DNA from: Saccharothrix carnea
Lineage (GTDB): Bacteria; Actinomycetota; Actinomycetes; Mycobacteriales; Pseudonocardiaceae
DNA length: 64,000 bases
Assembly (NCBI RefSeq): GCF_003014735.1
Contig: NZ_PYAX01000009.1
Coordinates: forward strand, 1 to 64,000
Reading direction: 5' to 3'
The notes under the pieces are model-generated. The model saw only the letters and a program-made list of their open reading frames with translations. It was not told where the DNA came from and ran no database searches. The stretch's first letter is position 1, and every line of letters starts with the position of its first letter. Both the position numbers and the translations under genes were made by a program. This document shows, in pieces, positions 18,008-27,155 of the stretch.

Positions 18008-18457
18008 TCACGTGCCCAGTGCGGGGAACGCCTCGTCGACCAGGTCGCGCAGGTCGCGGACGCCGTCTTCCTCGACCCAGGCGGTCAGCGCGGTGACCAG
18101 GGCCGCGGTTGCCGCCGCGGCGACGACCCGCAGCCGCAGGTCCACCGGTCGCCCCTCGCGGTCGGCCAGGGCTCGGGCGAGCAGGGAACCGGTGTCGGTG
18201 GTGTTGCGCCACTGCCGGGCGCGCAGGGTCGGATGGGTGATCACCAGGCGGGCGCGGGCGAACACCGCGTCACGGTCGGTGGCGAGCACGGTGTCCAGGC
18301 CGGTGCGCAGCGCGGCGCGCAGAGCGGTGAACGGGGCTTCGTCGGGCGGTCGCGCCCGCACCAGATCGGCCATGAGCGGGTCGTAGTCGTCGTGCTCGAC
18401 CACGGCTTCCTTGGTGGGGAAGTAGCGGAAGAACGTCATGTGCGACACGCCTGCGGT
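18008..18457 (-). pseudogene. TetR-family regulator lacking its N-terminus
   Basis: The last 150 codons of a TetR regulator are intact: recognition helix end AGVSHMTFFRYFPTKEAVVE and the ligand domain to the stop. Homology stops just before AGVSH; the first helices of the HTH are missing and the upstream frame is unrelated. The break lies some 45 bases from the stop of the esterase gene, so an insertion or deletion involving that gene probably removed the 5' end. It cannot bind DNA normally. Confidence 0.75.
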
Positions 18458-18498
18458 GCCGGGGCAGAGTTGCCGTGGTGGTATGGGTCGGGCGGACG

Positions 18499-19824
18499 CT
18501 ACCTCCGCTCCCACCGGGCGAACGGTTCCTGCACTTCGCGGGGGGACGCTGCGAGGGCGTCGTCGTCGGGCTCGGCCGCGGTGACGCGCGGGAGGTGGAC
18601 GATCGCGTCGTAGGCGTCCAAAGGGTTGATGTCGCAGTAGAAGGTGCCCATGCGCTGTTCCGCGACGGCCTGGAACGCGGCGGTGTCGGCCGGTGACAAC
18701 CGCCGAAGGTCGGCGGCGAAAGGGCCGTCGTGCGCGTCGGCCATGAGCGCGTCGAGGCTGCCGGGGCGGGGCGCACCCAGGTCGGTGAACAACGTGCCGG
18801 CATAGAACTGCTCGGGGTTGTCGTTGAGGGTCCGTCCGGTTCCGGTGGTCGTGCCGATGACGACGTAGTCCTCGCCGAGTCGGTCGGCCAGGTGCAGACC
18901 GGCCGGGGTCATGGGCGGCATGCCGGGCAGGGTGCCGGGCCACCGCTGAATATGTCCGTTGTGGGCGGCCAGCACGATCCGGTCGTGACGGCCCAGGACC
19001 CACTCGACGGTGTCGGCGATCCCGGCGTCGCGGTTGGACATCGCGGTCTGCTGGTCACCGCGGGCAATCGCCCGCACCACCGTGTCCAGGACGGTGACGA
19101 GGTGCAGCGAACGCAGGGCGCGTTCATACGCCTCGACCGACGTACGCGCGACGTAGTCCAAACGCCGCCCGGCCATGCGCGCGGCGAGTTCGGCCAAGCC
19201 CGCGGTCAGGGCGTCACGCGCCGACGGCGCCAGCCCCGCGTAGGCGGCGAAGGCCGCAGGGGCGGAGAACGCCGACGGAGCCGCGAAAGCAACGGCCGCT
19301 TCCCGGACACCCGGGTCGATCGTGAACTCCGGGTCGGCCTGCGCGAGGTAGGCGGTTACGGCGTCCAGGCCGGGTAGCAGCGACACGTTCCCACCGCCCA
19401 GGTCGACGCCGTGGAAGCCGACCGGCCGTGCGGCGACGCGGTTGTGATCCCGTATCCACTGCACCTGGGCGCGCATCTGCGTCCACAACCCCATCAGGGA
19501 GGTGATGCCCTCGGCCAGGACGTGACCGGGCCTTTCGTCGCCGCCGCGCACCCGGCTGTCGGTCAGTCCGCCCTCTGTGAACCCGGTCTCCATCGCGTAG
19601 GCGTCGAACCCGTGCCGCTCGACCAGGTACCGCAGCAGGCGGTGTCGCAGCAGGTAGGTCTCGGCGTTGTAGTGCGCGCTTTCACCGATCGCCACCACGC
19701 GCGCCTCGCCAACCACCTCGTCCAACCACTCCAGGTCGTCCAGCGGCTCGGCGGGGTCCAGCGTGCGCAGCGGGATCACTGCCGCGTCGCTCAACCGAAT
19801 CGGCGTCCTCGTGTTCGTGACCAT
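18499..19824 (-). CDS. Erythromycin esterase family protein
   Basis: A 441-residue enzyme of the Ere family. Landmarks are VVAIGESAHYNAETYLLRHR (the metal- or substrate-handling GE.aH motif), GFDAYAMETGFTEG, FHGVDLGG, RDAGIADTVEWVLGR and VLAAHNGHIQRW. Ere enzymes hydrolyse the macrolide lactone, but many family members are uncharacterised, so resistance is only a possibility. It is transcribed divergently from an HTH regulator, with a shared 26-bp palindrome in between. Start ATG 19824. Confidence 0.83.
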   Translation of the reverse strand: MVTNTRTPIRLSDAAVIPLRTLDPAEPLDDLEWLDEVVGEARVVAIGESAHYNAETYLLRHRLLRYLVERHGFDAYAMETGFTEGGLTDSRVRGGDERPGHVLAEGITSLMGLWTQMRAQVQWIRDHNRVAARPVGFHGVDLGGGNVSLLPGLDAVTAYLAQADPEFTIDPGVREAAVAFAAPSAFSAPAAFAAYAGLAPSARDALTAGLAELAARMAGRRLDYVARTSVEAYERALRSLHLVTVLDTVVRAIARGDQQTAMSNRDAGIADTVEWVLGRHDRIVLAAHNGHIQRWPGTLPGMPPMTPAGLHLADRLGEDYVVIGTTTGTGRTLNDNPEQFYAGTLFTDLGAPRPGSLDALMADAHDGPFAADLRRLSPADTAAFQAVAEQRMGTFYCDINPLDAYDAIVHLPRVTAAEPDDDALAASPREVQEPFARWERR

Positions 19825-19840
19825 GTCCCCAGCCCTCTCG

Positions 19841-19866
19841 TACTGTTTCCAACTTTGGGAACAGTA
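19841..19866. promoter_or_regulatory. 26-bp palindromic operator in the divergent promoter
   Basis: TACTGTTTCC-AACTTT-GGGAACAGTA is a near-perfect dyad. A further half-site-like GTGGGAACATTG follows at about 19873-19884. It fills the 64-base gap between the starts of the esterase and the HTH regulator, so the regulator most likely binds here and controls both genes. Confidence 0.7.
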
Positions 19867-19888
19867 GCAGTCGTGGGAACATTGTCTG

Positions 19889-20452
19889 GTGGACACGCTC
19901 GAACTGCTCCTGCACCCGGTCCGGCTGCGCATCGTCTGGGCGCTGTCCGGCGACCGCGTGCGCACCACCACCGACCTGTGCGCCACCCTGTCCGACGTCC
20001 CGAAGACCACCGTCTACCGGCACGTCGCTCTGCTGGCCGAGGGCGGCCTGCTGGAGGTCGCCGACGAGCAGCGGGTGCGCGGCGTGGTCGAGCGCCATTA
20101 CCGACTGCGCCGTGAACGGGCGGTGATCGAGCCGGAGGCGGGCGCGGCCATGTCCCTGGACGATCACCGCCACGGCTTCGCCGCCGCCATGGTCGCCCTG
20201 CTCGCCGAGTTCAACGCCTACCTCGACCGCCCCGGTGCCGACCCGTACGCCGACTCGATCAGCTACCGCCAGGGCACCCTCTGGCTCGACCCGGACGAAC
20301 TCGCCGAGATGATCGGCGAACTCCGCCAGGTCTTCCTCAAACGCGCGGGCAACGAACCCACCTCGGACCGCCGACCCCACCTGATGAGCGCGATCTTCTT
20401 CCCGACCGAACACCCTGCGCAGGAACCGAGTCGTGTCACCGACCAAGCGTGA
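19889..20452 (+). CDS. Winged-helix (ArsR-like) transcriptional regulator
   Basis: A 187-residue protein. The N-terminal winged helix is clear (LLLHPVRLRIVWALSGD; TTDLCATLSDVPKTTVYRHV; ALLAEGGLLEV). A longer helical C-terminal domain contains DDHRHGFAAAMVALLAEF and WLDPDELAEMIGEL and may bind a ligand. It is the likely controller of the divergent esterase gene through the palindrome at 19841-19866. Start GTG 19889. Confidence 0.8.
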   Translation: MDTLELLLHPVRLRIVWALSGDRVRTTTDLCATLSDVPKTTVYRHVALLAEGGLLEVADEQRVRGVVERHYRLRRERAVIEPEAGAAMSLDDHRHGFAAAMVALLAEFNAYLDRPGADPYADSISYRQGTLWLDPDELAEMIGELRQVFLKRAGNEPTSDRRPHLMSAIFFPTEHPAQEPSRVTDQA

Positions 20453-20817
20453 CCGGCAAGGGCATTCCGCAGCGGCTGTGTGTGCTGTCATCGCGATGAT
20501 GCACCAGTTCGATAGGGGATGACCAAGTAGCGCAAGAACGCTTGGGCCCCGCTTACTGCGGGGCAGCGAAGGCGAGTGACCAACGAGAGGCACGCGCGCA
20601 GGCGCGCGCGAGACGTCAGCGGATGAACAGGAACGCGGCTTGGTCAAGAAGGAGCGCGCCACGATCAAGTAGGCATGAGTCGGCCACGCTGAACTACTGG
20701 CTTTCAGACCGCCGGGGGGCGAGGAGGATGTCCGCCTCGTCCTGAAACGGACTGATCGATCGGCGTAGCACGACAGAAGTGACAACGTCACCCTGCCGTC
20801 CTCACTAAGTGATCAGT
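20453..20817. other. Intergenic region between HTH gene and IS5 remnant
   Basis: 365 bases with no supported gene. GCCCCGC-TTACT-GCGGGGC (20546-20564) is a short hairpin. A purely GC repeat (CGCGCGCAGGCGCGCGCG) lies near 20593-20610. The right part may be IS-derived flank. Confidence 0.35.
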
Positions 20818-21629
20818 TCAGAATGAGTTTCGCAGGCAGATGATCGAGCAGGCCAGGCTGAGCATCGCTTGATGGACGTCGGCCCGTCGTTCGGTACAGA
20901 CCCGGAGTCGTCGGAAGCCCTTGATCCAGGCGAAGGTGCGTTCGGTCGGCCAGCGGACCTTGCCAGGCCGGACCCGTGCTCGACGCCGCGTCGGGCGATG
21001 ACCGGGATGATGCCGTGAGCGCGGACCAGGCGACGGTACTTGTCGTGGTCGTAGCCTCGATCGGCGTAGAGCCAGCCAAGTCGACGACGCGGCTTGCCGA
21101 CCACGCCCTGAATCGGCGGGACGGCGTCGATCAGCGAGATCAGTGGGGTGACGTCGTTGCGGTGTCCACCGGTCATGGGGACGGCGAGCGGGATGCCGGT
21201 GGCGTCGGTAATCGGATGGTGATTGGAGCCGGGCTTGCGTCGGTCGACCGGGTTCGGCCCGGTGTGGTCCCCCTTTGAGGGCGCGCAGGTGGGTGGAGTC
21301 GACCAGTGTCGCAGACAGGTCCAACAGCCCTGCCGCTCGCAACTCGGCGAGGAGTCGCTCGTGCGACTGCTGCCAGACGCCGGCCTCGTGCCACTCGGTC
21401 ACCGACGCCAACACGTCGGGCCCGACGCGCTGAACAGGGCGGTGGGCAGCCGGTTCCACCCGATCTTGGTGCGCACCACGTACAAGATCCCTCCAGCGCC
21501 GCCCGGTCGTCGGCGCGTCTGCGACCCGGGATGACGGAAACGCCTCGGATGCACCGGGATCAACGGTTCCAGTCGAGCCCACAGTTCGCTTGTCAGGGCC
21601 TCCTTACGTACAAGGTGATCTTGAAACAT
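20818..21629 (-). pseudogene. Degenerate IS5-family transposase
   Basis: Pieces of one IS5-type DDE transposase appear in different frames. The N-terminus is ELWARLEPLIP and GGILYVVRTKIGWNRLPTAL. The middle is LLDLSATLVDSTHLRALKGG, then WLYADRGYDHDKYRRLVRAHG. The C-terminus is ERTFAWIKGFRRLRVCTERR, ending CSIICLRNSF. At least three frameshifts (near 21415, 21265 and 20990) separate them, so the element is dead. Inverted ends could not be assigned with confidence. Confidence 0.8.
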
Positions 21630-21805
21630 CTTGCAGCCAGCCATCTGCTCCCACCGCGTCGGGAATGGACCTCCGACTGACGTCTCCGACATTCCTCGTG
21701 GCCCGGACTTCGTGGCGACCGCAACCCGGAGGAAGCCCGCCGCACGGTCCCTGACCCGTTTGCATGGACTGCTCGGAACTCCTGGGCGCGGAGGGAGACA
21801 ATCGG

Positions 21806-22615
21806 TCAGTCGCCCTCCAACCGGAACTCGGCCGAGTCTGCCCGACCGACGATCTCCCGCACGGTGTGTGCCGTGCTGTCGTTGGAGTCGGCGACCAGTG
21901 CCAAGGCGCGGTTGATCGCGAGGCGTGCACCGGCACCGTCGTCCAAAACGCTCAGTGCCAGGCCGAGCCTGGCCAGGCACTCGGCGTGTCCGGCACAGTC
22001 GGGTGTGCGCTCGAATGCCTTGTCGGCGCGAGCCAGGTATCGCGCCGCTGCACGATGTCGGCCGATCTGGATCATCAGGGAGCCGAGGTGGTCCAGTGCA
22101 TAGATGATGCCGACTTGGTCGTCGTGCAGCAGGTAGGTCTCCAGGATTTCGTCGGCGCACCCGACGACCTTGTGCCAGCGTTCCTGGGCGCTGTAGGTCG
22201 CAGCTAGGTCGTGGAGCGCAGCAGCAGTGGCATCAGGGTCATCGTCGCGATGCCGGTGGATCGCGAGTTCCCGTATGCCGTGGACCGCCGCAAGTCGAAG
22301 TCGCCCGTGGACCCTTAGCGATTGCGCGGCACGGCGGAACGCCACCGCGAGCCGCAGTGATGTCGGCAGCACCGTTGCCAGCTCGCTCCCGATGTCGCTC
22401 AGCCAGTGCACCGCGTCCTCGTCCACGTGGGCCGGAACCACTGGCCAGACCTGAACCAGCAGCCCCACCGCGGTCTCCGGCACGTTCATCGCGTTGCGCA
22501 GAGTCGCCAGGACGCGGCCACGCTGCTCGGTGAACCAGGTGTCGGTGTCACGCTTCTGTCGGGCCTTCGCTATCTCGCCGCGCAACGTCGAGACGAGATG
22601 CCGTGTACTGGTCAC
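21806..22615 (-). CDS. Helical-repeat (TPR-like) protein
   Basis: A 269-residue protein made of helical pairs resembling tetratricopeptide repeats (ALHDLAATYSAQERWHKVVG; ALDHLGSLMIQIGRHRAAAR; CLARLGLALSVLDDGAGARL). There is no catalytic motif. It follows two small HTH genes on the same strand (XRE at 23071-23697, HTH at 22742-23074), so it may be the sensor or scaffold part of that regulatory unit. Start GTG 22615. Confidence 0.6.
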   Translation of the reverse strand: MTSTRHLVSTLRGEIAKARQKRDTDTWFTEQRGRVLATLRNAMNVPETAVGLLVQVWPVVPAHVDEDAVHWLSDIGSELATVLPTSLRLAVAFRRAAQSLRVHGRLRLAAVHGIRELAIHRHRDDDPDATAAALHDLAATYSAQERWHKVVGCADEILETYLLHDDQVGIIYALDHLGSLMIQIGRHRAAARYLARADKAFERTPDCAGHAECLARLGLALSVLDDGAGARLAINRALALVADSNDSTAHTVREIVGRADSAEFRLEGD

Positions 22616-22741
22616 CTACTTCTCCTTCTCGGCGGATTGCGAGTGCTTGGCAACGCTGTCGGACCTGTCCACAAGGCCATGCGGTGAGGGTGGTCCGAGC
22701 ATCGACGGTGGTCGACGCCCGAACCACCAGACACCGCGACC

Positions 22742-23074
22742 TCAATCATTGCCGCGGGTCAGCGTCGCCTCAGCGAGCGGAACGATGTCGAACAGGTCCT
22801 TGAACTCCATCGGGGCCAACACCGTGAGCGCACTCGCGATGAACACGGCACCGGGTCGTAGTTCGCCGTTCACGACCCGGGCTACTGTGGATCTGTTGAT
22901 CCCCATGGCCTTCGCCAGCCCGTAGTCGGACCTGAAGCCTGCGAGCACCATCGCCTTGGTGAAGATTTCGGTGCGGAGCATGACTGTGTTCGGCATGGGC
23001 GACGTCAATGGCTGTGGTTCTGACTGCGGCGGCATGCGCGTAGGAGTCCTCGGTGGATGGTCCAAGACCGTCAT
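22742..23074 (-). CDS. Small XRE-type HTH protein
   Basis: A 110-residue protein with a helix-turn-helix in the centre (GLAKAMGINRSTVARVVNGE). Its ATG overlaps the stop of the preceding XRE/DUF5753 gene (ATGA, 23071-23074), so the two are co-translated. Without that context a start at the internal ATG 22996 (MPNTVMLRTE) would also fit. The C-terminus ends LAEATLTRGND. Function beyond DNA binding is unknown. Confidence 0.7.
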   Translation of the reverse strand: MTVLDHPPRTPTRMPPQSEPQPLTSPMPNTVMLRTEIFTKAMVLAGFRSDYGLAKAMGINRSTVARVVNGELRPGAVFIASALTVLAPMEFKDLFDIVPLAEATLTRGND

Positions 23075-23697
23075 GGTTCACCGACGGCAACGACGAACTC
23101 GTCAAGTTGATCGAAGAGCTTGTACGCGAACATCAGGTGCGGCGTCTCCTGGGTGAAGTGTGCTGCATGCAGGTACGCGTAGAGGACGACTGCGGGGCCG
23201 TCCGGCATGCGGAAGTAGGTCATCGGGTGGTGCTCGATGCCGGGGTACGCACCTGCGCTGTGAGGGATGACGCGGACCTTCACCTTGGTTCGGTCGAGGA
23301 CGGCGCTTTCCAGCACGTAGGCGGTGCAGCGTTCGGGGTCGAGGTGTTCGATCGCCGGGTGGATCCCCAGTGGCGCGAATAGATCGATCCGCTCCGCAGT
23401 ACGGCCGAGCACGTCGAGTGCGGTCCTGGTGGTGTCACCCCACTGGCACCACATCTCGGGTTGGTCGGCCTGTTGGGCCGCGTCAGTGAGCCGGGCCCAT
23501 CGTGTCTCGCAGAGGGGCCTGTACTTGGCCAGGTCCGCGGGCCACGAGTCGCTGACGCCCTGCTCCAGCTGTTCGACCCTCTCCAGTGGCCAGTGGAGGC
23601 GGGCAGCGAAGTCGGCGACGGTCACACCGGCCGCCTCACGGGCTTGACGTAGCTCGAGGCCGAGCAGGCGGCCACGCAGCGTGGGCGTGCCTTTCAT
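23071..23697 (-). CDS. XRE regulator with DUF5753-like domain
   Basis: A 208-residue protein with an N-terminal HTH (LELRQAREAAGVTVADFAAR) followed by a DUF5753/Scr1-like domain: AERIDLFAPLGIHPAIEHL, VKVRVIPHSAGAYPGIEHH and FAYKLFDQLDEFVVAV. These regulators are very common in actinomycetes, often with a DUF397 partner. Start ATG 23697; the stop overlaps the next gene. Confidence 0.72.
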   Translation of the reverse strand: MKGTPTLRGRLLGLELRQAREAAGVTVADFAARLHWPLERVEQLEQGVSDSWPADLAKYRPLCETRWARLTDAAQQADQPEMWCQWGDTTRTALDVLGRTAERIDLFAPLGIHPAIEHLDPERCTAYVLESAVLDRTKVKVRVIPHSAGAYPGIEHHPMTYFRMPDGPAVVLYAYLHAAHFTQETPHLMFAYKLFDQLDEFVVAVGEP

Positions 23698-23954
23698 CGA
23701 CCCATCACCTCGCTGTGAACACGCGTGGTTGGTGGTTGATCGCTGTAAATGATCATGCTGCTCTTTCGGTTGTTCGCGTTGAGGTGCTTCGGCCCGCAGG
23801 TGCGGACGGCGTGGATCAGGTGGGGTGGGGCGGCAGGGGTGCGGAACCTGCCGCCCCGGCGGCCGGCTTCGGTTCGGCGCTCTGCGCACGACGGGTCACG
23901 TGGGGGCGGCGTGATCGGGCGCGGCGAGCGACTGGCGAACCAGAGCCAGCTGGA

Positions 23955-24356
23955 TCAGGTGGCGGATGCGGTGTCGGGTGGTCCGCCGCGAGGAGTGCGG
24001 CATCTCAAGAATCGGGTCGCCGTGCCAGTGCGGTCTCTGGTGAGTCGGTGTCGCGGTCGGTGGGTGAGGGCGTTGTCACGGGCGAGTTGGAACTCCAGCA
24101 ATGCCCGGCAGGGCACGGGTGTCCGGCGCCACCAGCGTCCGGCCCGGCACTGGCGGCAATGGCCGTTGGCGTCGGGAACGTGCTGCGCGAGCAGGGCCTG
24201 CAGTCCGGCGACCAGACTGGGCAGTTCGCCGCGCGCCACCGCCGCGACCGTGCGGTCGTCGCCGTCCAGGACGACGTCGACCACCGCGTCGAGATCCGAC
24301 CAAAGCCGATCACGCAGGGCGGCGAACACGACGTTGTTGTTCCCCGCGACCCTCAT
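23955..24356 (-). CDS. Hypothetical protein with Cys motif
   Basis: A 133-residue protein of unknown function. The first half is helical (FAALRDRLWSDLDAVVDVVL), the centre has a CRQC...PCRALLEFQLA zinc-ribbon-like motif, and the basic C-terminus is low complexity. The ATG overlaps the stop of the upstream zinc-finger gene (24353-24356). The pair diverges from an XRE/DUF5753 gene, a common arrangement in this group of bacteria. Confidence 0.6.
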   Translation of the reverse strand: MRVAGNNNVVFAALRDRLWSDLDAVVDVVLDGDDRTVAAVARGELPSLVAGLQALLAQHVPDANGHCRQCRAGRWWRRTPVPCRALLEFQLARDNALTHRPRHRLTRDRTGTATRFLRCRTPRGGPPDTASAT

Positions 24357-24640
24357 GACTGCCTCCCTGCCACCCCACGCGGCACCTTGGTGCCGACCGG
24401 TTGGTGGTCATCGGCGTGGCGTGGCCACGGGAACAGCGGGATCCCTTCGTGCTCTCGCCAGGCCGCATCGCAGGCACGGCACGTCGGCCAGCAGCCGTCG
24501 GGACACCTCGGTGGTGGGTCGTGCGGCACCGTCACGCTGACACCGCACAACGTCTCGCCTTCGTCGTTGGCGGCCAGCGCATCGGGAATCGCATGGCGCT
24601 GTCCGTGGTACGGGAGCCACCGGAACGCACGGGTGCCCAT
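24353..24640 (-). CDS. Small zinc-finger-like protein
   Basis: A 95-residue protein beginning MGTRAFRWLPYHGQRHAIPD. It contains LCGVSVTVPHD...CWPTCRACDAAWREHEG, with cysteines and histidines arranged like a small zinc-binding fold. The frame is open farther upstream, but the ATG at 24640 is where the conserved-looking part begins. It is coupled by ATGA to the next gene. Function unknown. Confidence 0.6.
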   Translation of the reverse strand: MGTRAFRWLPYHGQRHAIPDALAANDEGETLCGVSVTVPHDPPPRCPDGCWPTCRACDAAWREHEGIPLFPWPRHADDHQPVGTKVPRGVAGRQS

Positions 24641-24987
24641 CACGACGCCCGCAGGCTGATGCGGCCGCAGGTCCGCGACCGCGGACCCACCACTCCAGGG
24701 AGATCGATCGAGAGCAAGCGGTCCACCGTCGACACGGCACACCTCCAGTGCTGGATGGCAGTGGGGGGCGGTCCGGGAGACGACGCGCGTCCGGCCCGGA
24801 CCGCCCGGCTCGCCACCTGTTGAACCTGTGAAGACGTGTGGCGAGCCGCCGGTCCACCAACGGTCCGGCAGACGAAAATGTACGCGACGAAATTTCGCGG
24901 CGAAATCGTTCGTTGGGGTGATCCTGCTACCGAAGATCAGGAGCCGTCCACCACACTTGGCCCACACCACCGACGCATGGAGGCCGG

Positions 24988-25845
24988 ATGAGCGAGGTCG
25001 AGCAGCGAGCGCCGTTCCTGCGGAAGCGGCTCGGCAGCCGCTTGCGCGAGCTGCGCAAGGCCGCGGACCTGTCGCCCAAGGAGGTCGCCGAGGAAGTCGG
25101 CATCTCGACCGCGACGCTCAGCAAGATCGAGAACGGCAAGCAGGCGGTCAAGCCCGCATACGTGAAGCTCATGTGCCCGCTGTACGACGTCGGACCCGAC
25201 GAGAGGGCGAGCCTGCTGCGCATGGCGGAGGAGTCGAGCAAGCCCGGACGGTTCAGCCGCTACAGCACGATCCTGCGTGGTGACTTCGAGGACTACCACG
25301 AGATGGAGGGCCAGGCCGAGGCCCTCTGGGTCCACGAGCCCAGCCTGGTCTTCGGTCCGTTCCAGGTGCCGGAGTACGTGCGTGCGATCCGTCGCGCTGC
25401 CAAGCCGGACAGCGGTGAGGACGATCTTGCCGGTTCCGTCGAACTCCGCCAGCTCCGCTTCAACGACCTCACGGGCGAGCGTGCACCCGAGGTGAACGTC
25501 GTGCTCGATCAAGCGGTGCTCTGCCGCGAGGTCGGAGGCCGAGCGGTGATGCGTGCCCAGCTCGGCTTGCTGATGGAGGTGGGCAGGTTGGCGAACGTCG
25601 ATCTCCGGATCATCCCGTTCGACGTCGGTGCCTACGCGGCTCAGGGCGCCGGTTTCGTGGTACTTCGCCTGCCGCCCGAGCCGCACAAGGACGTGGTGTT
25701 CATCGAGAGCGACCTCGTCGCCGAGTACCTCGACCATCCGCTGGAGATCGCTCGCTACCGGGAGATGTTCGACCAGGCCCAGAAGTCCGCACTCAGCCGG
25801 GCGAAGTCGATCGACCTCATGGATAGGCTGAGGTCGAACCTGTGA
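24988..25845 (+). CDS. XRE-family regulator with DUF5753 domain
   Basis: A 285-residue regulator. The HTH is at the N-terminus (LRELRKAADLSPKEVAEEVG, then ISTATLSKIENGK). The DUF5753 domain follows, with VHEPSLVFGPFQVPEYVRAI, LDQAVLCREVGG, ANVDLRIIPFDVGAYAAQG and DVVFIESDLVAEYL. A DUF397 gene lies 22 bases downstream, the standard pairing seen in actinomycete regulators linked to sporulation and antibiotic control. Start ATG with a GGAGG-like site just upstream. Confidence 0.9.
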   Translation: MSEVEQRAPFLRKRLGSRLRELRKAADLSPKEVAEEVGISTATLSKIENGKQAVKPAYVKLMCPLYDVGPDERASLLRMAEESSKPGRFSRYSTILRGDFEDYHEMEGQAEALWVHEPSLVFGPFQVPEYVRAIRRAAKPDSGEDDLAGSVELRQLRFNDLTGERAPEVNVVLDQAVLCREVGGRAVMRAQLGLLMEVGRLANVDLRIIPFDVGAYAAQGAGFVVLRLPPEPHKDVVFIESDLVAEYLDHPLEIARYREMFDQAQKSALSRAKSIDLMDRLRSNL

Positions 25846-25867
25846 AGGCGAGCGGAAGGGGTGCGGG

Positions 25868-26071
25868 ATGATGCCTGACCTGCGCCAAGGAGCTTGGAGA
25901 AAGAGCAGTCGGTCGAACGGGCAGAACGGGGCCTGCGTAGAGGTGGCACTCACCGCCGAGCAGACCCTCATTCGCGACTCGAAGAACCCGGCGGGTGCCC
26001 GGTTGGCCTTCGGCGCCGGCAGCGCCGCGTCGTTCATCAGCCAGATCAAGGCGGGACGTTACGACGTGTAA
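25868..26071 (+). CDS. DUF397 protein
   Basis: A 67-residue protein with the DUF397 landmarks: WRKSSRSNGQNGACVEVAL near the N-terminus and the central IRDSKNPAGARLAF. DUF397 proteins act as partners, possibly antitoxin-like, of the adjacent XRE/DUF5753 regulator. ATG 25868 or 25871. It is followed by a strong hairpin. Confidence 0.9.
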   Translation: MMPDLRQGAWRKSSRSNGQNGACVEVALTAEQTLIRDSKNPAGARLAFGAGSAASFISQIKAGRYDV

Positions 26072-26107
26072 CTGCGGCCGGTTTGCGTCTGGCGGTCGCA
26101 CCGACAG

Positions 26108-26138
26108 CGGACAGGCGATCATGCCGATCGCCTGTCCG
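26108..26138 (+). terminator. Hairpin terminator after DUF397
   Basis: CGGACAGGCGATC-ATGCC-GATCGCCTGTCCG: a perfect 13-bp stem with a 5-base loop, 37 bases after the DUF397 stop. It lies between that gene and the converging GGDEF gene. Confidence 0.75.
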
Positions 26139-26198
26139 ACGGCCTTGATCAACCGGGCACGGTACCGACGGCTCGGAGTTGTGACGCAGTCTCTCTGG

Positions 26199-27155
26199 TC
26201 ACCCCACGGCTTGTAGGGGCCGGTGGGTCTGTGTCGCTGTGGGCGGCGGGCCCGGTTCGGTCGAGAGCAAGTTGACGGCGGGCGTGAGTGCGGACAGCAG
26301 CGCCGCAGCCTGGGATGTCAGCTCGTAGACGGTGGACTTGGGGAACCGGGCGGGTTCTTCGTGGCGGGTGACGAGCTGCTTGTCCTCCATGCGACGGAGG
26401 GTCCTGCCCAGGATGCTGTCGTGCAGCCAACGGTCCGAGTCGGGTTGCCCGACGGTGGTGGCGTGGATGGTGGACAGGATCTCGGTGAAGTGCCGGGGAC
26501 CATCGGCCAGCGCGGCGAGGATCGCCGGTACCCATTCGCCTTTGAGCAGGTGGACCACTTCGTACAAGCCCTGCCAGTAGGACGCCTGCTGCGCCACCGC
26601 CGCAGCGGCTTCCTCTTCGCTCGGGACGACTGGCAGCCAAGAGGCTTGAATGCTGTCGCGTCCGGCACCCTTGGCGTTCCGCAGGGCGATGTCGGCGTCG
26701 AACAGCAGGGACTCCGGTGTGTCGTTGCCCGGTCGGCTGGTGGTCGTGATGCCGATCGACGCGGTCAGGCCACGGATGGTCGTGATCACGCCGGGCGTGC
26801 TCGCATCGAGGCGGATAGCCGCGATGCCGGTGCTGATCCGTTGTGCGACGGTGAGAGCTTGATCGGCGTCAGCGCCGGGCAGTAGGATGAGGAACTCGTC
26901 GCCGCCGAAGCGTCCGACCAGGTCGGCCTTCCTGACTGCGGTTCGCAGCACCTTTGCGGTCGCGCGAAGGGCGGCGTCACCGGCCGGGTGGCCGAACTCG
27001 TCGTTGATGCGTTTGAAGTGGTCGAGGTCGACGATCAGCAGTGCGACCGGCTGGTGTTGTCGCTGGGCGTGCTCCAGGACGTGTGGCGCGTGGACGTCCC
27101 AGCCCCAACGGTCCAGGAGGCCGGTCAGCCGGTCCTTAGCCCTGTGGGGTGTCAA
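26199..27155 (-). CDS. Diguanylate cyclase (GGDEF) fused to an HxlR-like winged helix, 5'-truncated by IS-A
   Basis: The N-terminal GGDEF domain starts at DRLTGLLDRWGWD, with VALLIVDLDHFKRINDEFG and the active loop GRFGGDEF. The c-di-GMP inhibitory site RKAD lies exactly five residues before GGDEF, so it looks catalytic and feedback-controlled. The last 120 residues form an HxlR/MarR-like winged helix (GEWVPAILAALADGPRHFTE; LGRTLRRMEDKQLVTRHE). The only start codon is a TTG inside the end of an IS-A fragment at 27143, so the original 5' end has been replaced; whether it is still expressed is unclear. Confidence 0.8.
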   Translation of the reverse strand: MTPHRAKDRLTGLLDRWGWDVHAPHVLEHAQRQHQPVALLIVDLDHFKRINDEFGHPAGDAALRATAKVLRTAVRKADLVGRFGGDEFLILLPGADADQALTVAQRISTGIAAIRLDASTPGVITTIRGLTASIGITTTSRPGNDTPESLLFDADIALRNAKGAGRDSIQASWLPVVPSEEEAAAAVAQQASYWQGLYEVVHLLKGEWVPAILAALADGPRHFTEILSTIHATTVGQPDSDRWLHDSILGRTLRRMEDKQLVTRHEEPARFPKSTVYELTSQAAALLSALTPAVNLLSTEPGPPPTATQTHRPLQAVG

